Source: Pseudomonas chlororaphis (lineage in GTDB: Bacteria > Pseudomonadota > Gammaproteobacteria > Pseudomonadales > Pseudomonadaceae). Taken from it: 64,000 nucleotides of DNA. Of this stretch, positions 59,301-64,000 are shown piece by piece (position 1 is the first letter of the stretch; each line of letters opens with the position of its first letter). The stretch spans positions 3,919,734-3,983,733 of the forward strand of contig CP011020.1 in assembly GCA_001023535.1 (NCBI GenBank), read 5' to 3'. Both the position numbers and the translations under genes were made by a program. The notes under the pieces were generated by a model that saw only the letters and a list, made by a program, of their open reading frames with translations, did no database searches and was not told the origin of the DNA.

Positions 59301-59637
59301 CGTCGGCCTGGCGCTGGAACACCGTGCGCAGGGTTTCATGGCGCGCCACCAGGCTGGCGAACGCCTGCTCCAGCGCCGACAGGCTCAACGCGCCCTTGAG
59401 GCGCACCGCGCCAGGCAGGTTATAGGCGCCACTCGCCGGCTCCAGTTGCCAGAGAAACCACATGCGCTGCTGGGCATAGGACAAGGCCTGGCGGTCTTCG
59501 GCCTCGACGCCCCGAGGGATGGGAAAGCCGCTGAACGCCACGCCCTCCTTGTCCAGCGCCGCCAGGAACGTACGGCGCTTTTCCAAGGGCAACCCGATAA
59601 ACCGGCGAGCAAGTTTCAAGGCGTCTTCAGCATTCAT
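56305..59637 (-). CDS. Single-module non-ribosomal peptide synthetase (C-A-T)
   Basis: The 1110-residue protein starts MNAEDALKLARRFIGLPLEK; I chose this ATG over an upstream in-frame TTG. A condensation domain has HHIVSDGWS near residue 170 and IGFFVNTQVL. The adenylation domain has YTSGSTGLPKG and YRTGDLCRY; the hand-read code DLWNNALTY resembles alanine codes. It ends with a carrier domain, FFELGGHSLL. A full N-terminal C domain means it expects an acyl or peptidyl donor from another protein, so it is not a simple loading module. It is translationally coupled to the four-module synthetase. A PvdS-like promoter motif lies about 60 bp upstream. Confidence 0.92.
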   Translation of the reverse strand: MNAEDALKLARRFIGLPLEKRRTFLAALDKEGVAFSGFPIPRGVEAEDRQALSYAQQRMWFLWQLEPASGAYNLPGAVRLKGALSLSALEQAFASLVARHETLRTVFQRQADDSLVQVPASAALEIERQDLRALPAAEREHAVRRAAEAQSMRPFDLSTGPLLRVELLALQDQEHVLLLTLHHIVSDGWSMNVLIDEFIRCYDAFEAGTTPQLAELPIQYSDYALWQRRWLEAGEQARQLAYWQAQLGDEQPVLALPLDHPRPAMPSYRGTRYTFDVEPALAEQLRATAQQHNITLFMLLLGAFNVLLHRYTGHTDIRVGVPIANRNRAETEGLIGFFVNTQVLRTELGGQTRVDELLRAVKDTALGAQAHQDLPFERLVEALNVERSLSHTPLFQVMYNHQPQVADIASLHTASGLELSMLAWQSRTTQFDLTLDTWEKAGKLHAALTYADDLFDAATIARMARHWTRLLQGMVADSRALIGELPLLEADEYQRLIHDWNPVDGSFEHSLCIHQVIARQAAATPDALAVTFAHTSLSYSELDGRANRLAHKLIELGVGPEVRVGVAMPRSEQLLIALLAVLKAGGAYVPLDPDYPAERVAYMLDDSRARVLLTEQAVAATLSVPEATAVLMLDRLDLDGYSLAAPRTGVTPDNLAYVIYTSGSTGLPKGVAIAHRNVLALIDWSRAVYRREDIQGVLASTSVCFDLSVWELFVTLANGGSLIIARNALELPQLPARDQVRLINTVPSAIAALQRSGGIPASVRIINLAGEPLKQSLVEALYESPTLEHVYDLYGPSEDTTYSTWTRRTVGGTANIGRPLKHTASYLLDADLQAVPQGVSAELYLSGAGITRGYLGRAALTAEKYVPHPFSTAGERLYRTGDLCRYRVDGVLEYLGRIDHQVKIRGFRIELGEIEARLQQQPQVREVAVLAQDAPGGPQLVAYVVVPALDRDASEQARSLRDQLKAGLKAHLPDYMIPAHLLFLDQLPLTPNGKLDRKALPAVDAGLSQAGYVAPASALEQQVAAIWAQVLTVERVGRDDHFFELGGHSLLAVNAVSRMALELGLSLTPQLIFQHPVLKAFVAQLDTADGPINEQKLNKLEALLDEMEEV

Positions 59638-59694
59638 TTGAGGGGTATCCGGAATCAGTGGGCACAAGGCACAGAGGCAAGTCGTCCCTATAAA

Positions 59695-59717
59695 ACGAAT
59701 GCAGACCGGAAAAATTA
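59695..59717 (-). promoter_or_regulatory. PvdS-like (IS box) promoter of the NRPS operon
   Basis: On the minus strand: CTAATTTTTCCGG...TTCGTTTTAT, that is TAATT (59717-59713), 15 bp, CGT (59697-59695). The PvdS consensus is TAAAT-N16-CGT. The same motif precedes the thioesterase gene at 60656-60679. It is well placed, 58 bp from the ATG. Confidence 0.55.
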
Positions 59718-59774
59718 GCGTTTGAGAATAGGTATCAGGAAGGGCTTAAAACGAGGGGCACGGATTGATGGGTA

Positions 59775-59862
59775 GGTGGAAGCGAGCGTGCTCGCAAAAG
59801 CGCTGGGTCAGCCAGGGAGGCGGTGACTCATTGATGCTTTCGCGAGCAAGCTCGCGCCCACA
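59775..59862. repeat. REP doublet, degenerate
   Basis: GGAAGCGAGCGTGCTCGCAAAAG and TTTCGCGAGCAAGCTCGCGCCCAC lie between the thioesterase stop and the NRPS promoter, separating the two transcription units. Confidence 0.8.
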
Positions 59863-59885
59863 GGAGAGGGTGCAGGGAATAATGA

Positions 59886-60620
59886 TCAGGCGCTGATTGC
59901 CAGCCCGTGTCGGCGATGATGCACGCTCAGTTGATCCTTGATCAGCCGCAGCACCCTGGCCTCGTGCTCATGGATAAAGAAGTGCCCGCCGGCCAGCATG
60001 TCCACCGAGAAACTGCCGGACGTCTCGCGGCTCCAGCCGATCAGTTGTTCGGTGCTGGCCCGGTCGGTGGTGCCGCCGAGCACGTGCACCGGGCAAGTGA
60101 GCGGTGGGCGCACCCGCGGCTGGAAACGCCCGCACAGCAGGAAGTCTGCGCGCAGCACCGGCAGGGTCAGGGCCATCAACTCTTCGTTGGCCAGCACCTC
60201 CTCGCTGGTGCCGTTGAGGGTGCGCAACTGGTCGATCAGTTCGGCGTCGGTTTTCGGCTCGGCGAACCCCCGGTCGTAGTCGGCTCGCATCGTTGGCGCC
60301 GCGGTGCCCGAGGCAAACAAGGCCACCGGCTCCGGGCAACCGAGTTCGCGCAAGGCATGGGCCATCTCACAGGCCAGCAGCGCCCCCAGGCTGTGGCCGA
60401 ACAAGGCATAAGGCGCCTGGAGGGTCGGGCGCAGCTCCCGCGCCAGCTGCATCGCCAACGGCCCCATCTCGGTGTGCAGCGGCTCACCGAAACGCGCCCC
60501 GCGCCCCGGCAACTCCACCGGCTGCACGCCCAGCCATTGCGGCAACTTGCGCCGCCAGCGGCTGTAAACCATCGCGCTGGCGCCGGAATAAGGCAGGCAC
60601 AGCAGGGTCAGTTGAGTCAC
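59886..60620 (-). CDS. Type II thioesterase, PvdG-like
   Basis: The 244-residue protein starts at a GTG after GGAGA. It is an alpha/beta hydrolase of the external NRPS thioesterase family: LCLPYSGASAMVY at the N-terminus, nucleophile motif LFGHSLGALLACE near residue 95, an Asp in the GGTTDRAS region near 185, and catalytic His in GGHFFIHE near 215. Such enzymes clear mis-primed carrier domains. It lies about 250 bp before the NRPS operon on the same strand and shares its promoter motif. PvdG of pyoverdine synthesis is the closest match I can name, but I did not assign the symbol without a search. Confidence 0.9.
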   Translation of the reverse strand: MTQLTLLCLPYSGASAMVYSRWRRKLPQWLGVQPVELPGRGARFGEPLHTEMGPLAMQLARELRPTLQAPYALFGHSLGALLACEMAHALRELGCPEPVALFASGTAAPTMRADYDRGFAEPKTDAELIDQLRTLNGTSEEVLANEELMALTLPVLRADFLLCGRFQPRVRPPLTCPVHVLGGTTDRASTEQLIGWSRETSGSFSVDMLAGGHFFIHEHEARVLRLIKDQLSVHHRRHGLAISA

Positions 60621-60655
60621 TGCGGTTTTCTCCGATCGGTCGTGTGTAGAAGATA

Positions 60656-60679
60656 ACGAAGCAACATGACAAAAAATTA
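60656..60679 (-). promoter_or_regulatory. PvdS-like (IS box) promoter of the thioesterase gene
   Basis: On the minus strand: CTAATTTTTTGTC...CTTCGTTATC, that is TAATT (60679-60675), 16 bp, CGT (60658-60656), 36 bp before the GTG. Spacing is exactly that of the PvdS consensus with one base change in the -35 element. Confidence 0.6.
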
Positions 60680-60765
60680 GTCACCCGCCAAGCGCTCGCG
60701 CTATCGCCTTCGCACCCCCTTATACTGACGACCCTGGACTCACGCCGACCTTGAAGGAGAACGCC

Positions 60766-61536
60766 ATGAGCTGGTCCGCCAGACAGTACGTCACGTTTGA
60801 ACAGGAACGCACCCGCCCCGCCCGGGACCTGCTGGCCGCCATTGCGACCCGCGAGGCACGCTCGGTGATCGACCTGGGCTGCGGCCCCGGCAACTCCACC
60901 GAACTGCTGGTGGAACACTTCCCCGGCGCAACGGTGCGCGGCCTGGACAGCTCCGGCGACATGATCGAGGCCGCTCGCCGCCGCTTGCCCGCCGTAACCT
61001 TTGATATCGCCGACATCGGCCAATGGCATGAGCCCGGACCGTTCGACGTGATCTTCGCCAACGCCGCGCTGCAATGGCTGCCCGACCATGCCACGCTGCT
61101 GCCCGCCCTGGTGAACAAACTCGCCCCCGGCGGCAGCCTGGCGATCCAGATGCCCGACACCCTGCACCAGCCCTCCCATCGCCTGATGCGCGATATCGCG
61201 GCGAACGGTCCCTGGGCCAGCCAACTGGCGCAGGCCGCGCAGAGCCGCACCGAGGTCGAAGACCCCAGCACCTATTATTCGATCCTCAAGCCCCACTGCG
61301 CCCGCGTCGACGTCTGGCGCACGGTCTACCATCACCCGCTGGCCGACGGCGCGGCGGGCGTGGTGGAGTGGTTCAAGGGCAGTGGCCTGCGGCCGTTTCT
61401 CGCCCCTCTGGATGAGCCGCAGCGCGAGCAGTACCTGGCCCAGTACCTCAAAGCCGTCGAACAGGCTTACCCGACCCTGGACGATGGCTCGGTGCTGCTG
61501 CCGTTCCCCCGCGTGTTCATGGTGGCGACGCGTTGA
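60766..61536 (+). CDS. tam: Trans-aconitate 2-methyltransferase
   Basis: A SAM-dependent methyltransferase of about 257 residues, starting MSWSARQYVTFEQER after AAGGAGA. Motif I is VIDLGCGPGNST near residue 35, followed by GLDSSGDMIEAAR, IFANAALQWLPDH and AIQMPD, all characteristic of Tam. It methylates trans-aconitate, which inhibits aconitase. It is divergent from the thioesterase gene and probably not part of peptide synthesis. Confidence 0.9.
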   Translation: MSWSARQYVTFEQERTRPARDLLAAIATREARSVIDLGCGPGNSTELLVEHFPGATVRGLDSSGDMIEAARRRLPAVTFDIADIGQWHEPGPFDVIFANAALQWLPDHATLLPALVNKLAPGGSLAIQMPDTLHQPSHRLMRDIAANGPWASQLAQAAQSRTEVEDPSTYYSILKPHCARVDVWRTVYHHPLADGAAGVVEWFKGSGLRPFLAPLDEPQREQYLAQYLKAVEQAYPTLDDGSVLLPFPRVFMVATR

Positions 61537-61607
61537 AGCAAAGGCCGGCGAGGGACTAAATTCCTGAACCAGGCGCTCGTCCTCTGCTAGGACCCAAACC
61601 CACAAGA

Positions 61608-62750
61608 GTGAGCGCCGTGGACCTGCAAACCATCCTGGGCAAACTGTTCGCCAATGCCGGCGCCGTCGGTATCGAGGGCGTCTTCCAATTCGTGTTCGGC
61701 CCGCACCAGGCGTACTGGTCCGAGGTCAAGACCGGCAGCCGCACCCAGGCCGGTCGGCACACCAGCCCCGACGTGACCATCGACGTGGCAGAGAAGGACT
61801 TTCTCGCAATCATGGGCGGCATGGCCAACGTCGAAGAATTGTTCGCCAGCGGGCGCCTGAAGATCGGCGGCAACATGGGCCTGGCGACGTTGCTGCCGCA
61901 GATCATCGACCATGCCCGGCATGGGGGTGGCGTGGTAGAAAAAGTCGACATGAACAAGCGCTACCCGACCCCGTCGCGCTTCAGCGAAAAACTCACCGCC
62001 AGCCTGCCGGTCCAGCGCAGCGTGGAGCGTCGACCGCGCAGCGGTTTGTCAGTGCAGGAGTTTCGCGCTCGCTATCTGCCCCACGGCATCCCGGTGGTCA
62101 TCAGCGATGCGCTGCAGGACTGGCCGTTGTTCAAGCTCAGCCGCGAGGAGTCCCTGGTGCACTTTGCGCAACTGCAGGGCATCACCCGCCATGGCGACTA
62201 CGTGAAGAAAACCTTCTCCACCGAACGGGATTTCCGCTCCACCTCCATGGCCGACTTCATCGCCTCCCTCGACAGCCCCGCGGCCAAGAGCGCCAACGGT
62301 GAGCCACCGGCGTACATGGGCAACAACATCCTGCCCGCGCAATTGCTGGAGCAGATCAAGTACCCGCCCTACTTCGACCCGGCGCTGTTCATCCCGCCGC
62401 GCATCTGGATCGGCCCCAAGGGCACGCTGACACCGCTGCACCGCGACGACACCGACAACCTGTTCGCCCAGGTCTGGGGCCAGAAAACCTTCACCCTCGC
62501 CGCGCCCCATCACCGCGAAGCCCTCGGCACCTGGTCCACCGCGCCCCAGGGCGGGCTCGACGGTTGCGACTTCAACCCCGACGCGCCGGACTACCAGCGC
62601 TTCCCCCACGCCCGGGACGTCACATTCATGCGGGTGACACTGGAGGCCGGGGACTTGCTGTTCCTGCCTGAAGGCTGGTTCCACCAGGTAGCGTCGGTGT
62701 CGACTTCGTTGTCGGTGAATTTCTGGGTGAATTCGGGGCGGGGTTGGTAG
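61608..62750 (+). CDS. SCP2-JmjC/cupin fusion protein
   Basis: The protein has 380 residues with a GTG start (61617 GTG is an alternative with a nearer AAGAG). The N-terminal 1-105 region reads as an SCP2 sterol-carrier-type domain (DVTIDVAEKDFLAIMGG, LFASGRLKIGGNMGLATLL). From about 140 the sequence is a cupin-8/JmjC domain: GIPVVISDALQDWPLF, then LHRDDTDNLFAQVWGQKTF near 280 (HxD) and LLFLPEGWFHQVASV near 355 (distal His). This is the metal set of an Fe(II)/2-oxoglutarate oxygenase. Substrate unknown; amino-acid or protein hydroxylation is plausible. It is about 70 bp after tam in the same direction. Confidence 0.82.
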   Translation: MSAVDLQTILGKLFANAGAVGIEGVFQFVFGPHQAYWSEVKTGSRTQAGRHTSPDVTIDVAEKDFLAIMGGMANVEELFASGRLKIGGNMGLATLLPQIIDHARHGGGVVEKVDMNKRYPTPSRFSEKLTASLPVQRSVERRPRSGLSVQEFRARYLPHGIPVVISDALQDWPLFKLSREESLVHFAQLQGITRHGDYVKKTFSTERDFRSTSMADFIASLDSPAAKSANGEPPAYMGNNILPAQLLEQIKYPPYFDPALFIPPRIWIGPKGTLTPLHRDDTDNLFAQVWGQKTFTLAAPHHREALGTWSTAPQGGLDGCDFNPDAPDYQRFPHARDVTFMRVTLEAGDLLFLPEGWFHQVASVSTSLSVNFWVNSGRGW

Positions 62751-62785
62751 CGGCAGATACCTTGGCACAATGCTCTTGTGGCTGA

Positions 62786-63961
62786 TCACTCTTTCAACCG
62801 CCGATAACTCTGCACCGCCGCGCCCAACACCACCGCGCCGGCCACTATCGCCAGCCAGAACCCACTGCGCGCGCCAAAGGTGTCCACCAGCCAGCCGGAG
62901 CCGGCCGCACCGATTGCCACGCCGATGCTCAGGCCGGTCACCAGCCAGGTCAGGCCTTCGGTCAGCCTGGCCGGCGGCACGAGGCGCTCCACCAGGGCCA
63001 TGGCGACGATCAGCGTCGGCGCAAAGGACAGCCCAGCGACGAACATCGCCGCCGACAACCCGGTGATATTGGACGCCAGCAACAACGGCAGCGTCGTCAA
63101 CCCCGTACCTGCCCCACCGTACAAAAACAGCAGCGGCAAGGGCAGCTTTGAACGAAGCGCACCGAAGGCCAATCCCGCCAGGCACGAACCGAAGGCATAC
63201 ACCGACAGTACGATACTCGCCGCCGCCGGTTGCCCCTGTTGCTGGGCGAACGCCACGCTGACCACATCCACCACGCCGACGATGATGCCCATGGCTATCA
63301 TCAACAGCAGCAACAACAGCACGTCACCCGAAGCGATGATCGAACCTTGGTGCTGGGCCTGATGCGGGTGCACCGGTGGCTCGGTGCCGCGCTGCAAGAC
63401 AAACGCCGTCACCCCAAGCGCCAGCGCCAGCACCGACGCCAGCGGCCCCGCCTCCGGAAACGCCACCACGCACAGACCCACCGACAGCGGCGGCCCGACG
63501 ATGAAACACACTTCATCGAGCACCGACTCCAGCGCATAGGCGGTGCGCAGTTGCGGCTGGCCACGGTACAACTCGGTCCAGCGCGCCCGCACCATGGCCG
63601 ACATGCTCGGCATGCAACCGGCCAGGGCGGCGAACACGAACAGCGTCCATTGAGGCGCCTGCAAGTGCGTGCACAGCAACAGCAGCGCCAGCGCCCCGCC
63701 ACCGAGTAGCGCGGCGATCGGCAAGACACGTCCTTGGCCGAAACGGTCGACCAGGCGCGACACCTGCGGTGCACAGAACGCGGTCGCCAAGGCAAACGTC
63801 GCCGCCACTGCACCGGCCAGGCCATAGCCGCCCTGCAATTGCGAGAGCATGGTGATCAGGCCGATGCCCGTCATGGAAATCGGCATGCGCGCCACCATGC
63901 CGGCCAGCACGAACCCCAGGCTGCCGGGGGCGTTGAACAGTTCGCGATAGGGGTTTGCCAT
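62786..63961 (-). CDS. MFS transporter
   Basis: The 391-residue major facilitator has about 12 hydrophobic segments and short loops. The loop-2 motif appears as DRFGQGRVLPIAALLGG, and the second half repeats the pattern (LVDTFGARSGFWLAI). No close family could be named. It converges with the SCP2-JmjC gene, 35 bp between stops. Being near the NRPS it could export a peptide, but it is separated by unrelated genes and lacks the promoter motif within the window. Confidence 0.85.
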   Translation of the reverse strand: MANPYRELFNAPGSLGFVLAGMVARMPISMTGIGLITMLSQLQGGYGLAGAVAATFALATAFCAPQVSRLVDRFGQGRVLPIAALLGGGALALLLLCTHLQAPQWTLFVFAALAGCMPSMSAMVRARWTELYRGQPQLRTAYALESVLDEVCFIVGPPLSVGLCVVAFPEAGPLASVLALALGVTAFVLQRGTEPPVHPHQAQHQGSIIASGDVLLLLLLMIAMGIIVGVVDVVSVAFAQQQGQPAAASIVLSVYAFGSCLAGLAFGALRSKLPLPLLFLYGGAGTGLTTLPLLLASNITGLSAAMFVAGLSFAPTLIVAMALVERLVPPARLTEGLTWLVTGLSIGVAIGAAGSGWLVDTFGARSGFWLAIVAGAVVLGAAVQSYRRLKE

Positions 63962-64000
63962 GGGCTACGGGCCTTAACAGGGGGCCTGCAACTTGCCACA

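Noticed and set aside
41261..59637. Firm assignment of the symbols pvdI, pvdJ or pvdD to the synthetases
   Set aside because: Domain order and promoter motif suggest a pyoverdine-type product, but no chromophore, receptor or exporter gene is in the window, and the fifth residue's identity is uncertain.

Overview
The window is a chromosomal segment of a fluorescent Pseudomonas, most likely in the P. fluorescens species group. Three things point there: high G+C, many copies of a REP palindrome (TGGGAGCGGGCTTGCTCGCG type), and two conserved Pseudomonas gene blocks, ccoGHIS-hemN-anr-apt-recR-ybaB-dnaX-ffs and ligA-zipA-smc-gntR-xdhABC-guaD.

Layout. 1-1824: two accessory genes, a gene cut by the window edge and a secreted metallophosphoesterase-like protein with degenerate catalytic motifs. 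2083-10633 (+): cbb3 oxidase maturation genes ccoG, ccoH, ccoI and ccoS, a TauE/SafE-type membrane protein, anaerobic hemN, the oxygen sensor anr and apt. Anr boxes precede ccoG and hemN. 10745-15123 (-): recR, an NADPH-dependent oxidoreductase, ybaB and dnaX. 15267-20765: a periplasmic binding protein overlapping tail to tail with a PAS-GGDEF-EAL protein, a small XRE regulator, the 4.5S SRP RNA, an orphan Fn3-like protein and a zinc metallopeptidase. 20877-28630 (-): ligA, zipA, smc and a GntR regulator. 28894-35032 (+): xdhA, xdhB, xdhC and guaD, which take guanine and hypoxanthine to urate. 35171-39601: a GntR regulator divergent from a BenE-type transporter, then yggL and dacB. 39663-40250: a tandem array of REP doublets with an exact 134-bp period.

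41261-60620 (-) is the main accessory locus: a two-protein, five-module non-ribosomal peptide synthetase with a C-terminal thioesterase, plus a stand-alone type II thioesterase. My hand-read specificity codes give Ala-Gly-(D-Thr)-Ser-(basic residue, perhaps hydroxyornithine). That order resembles the C-terminal part of known pyoverdines. The first synthetase gene and the thioesterase gene share a TAATT-N15/16-CGT promoter motif close to the IS box used by the iron-starvation sigma factor PvdS. I therefore infer an iron-regulated, pyoverdine-type siderophore synthetase segment separated from the rest of its pathway. No receptor, exporter or chromophore synthetase lies in the window. Module 3 looks as if it has lost an epimerisation domain.

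60751-63961: a trans-aconitate methyltransferase, an SCP2-JmjC fusion protein and an MFS transporter. I found no tRNA genes, CRISPR arrays, transposases or phage genes.
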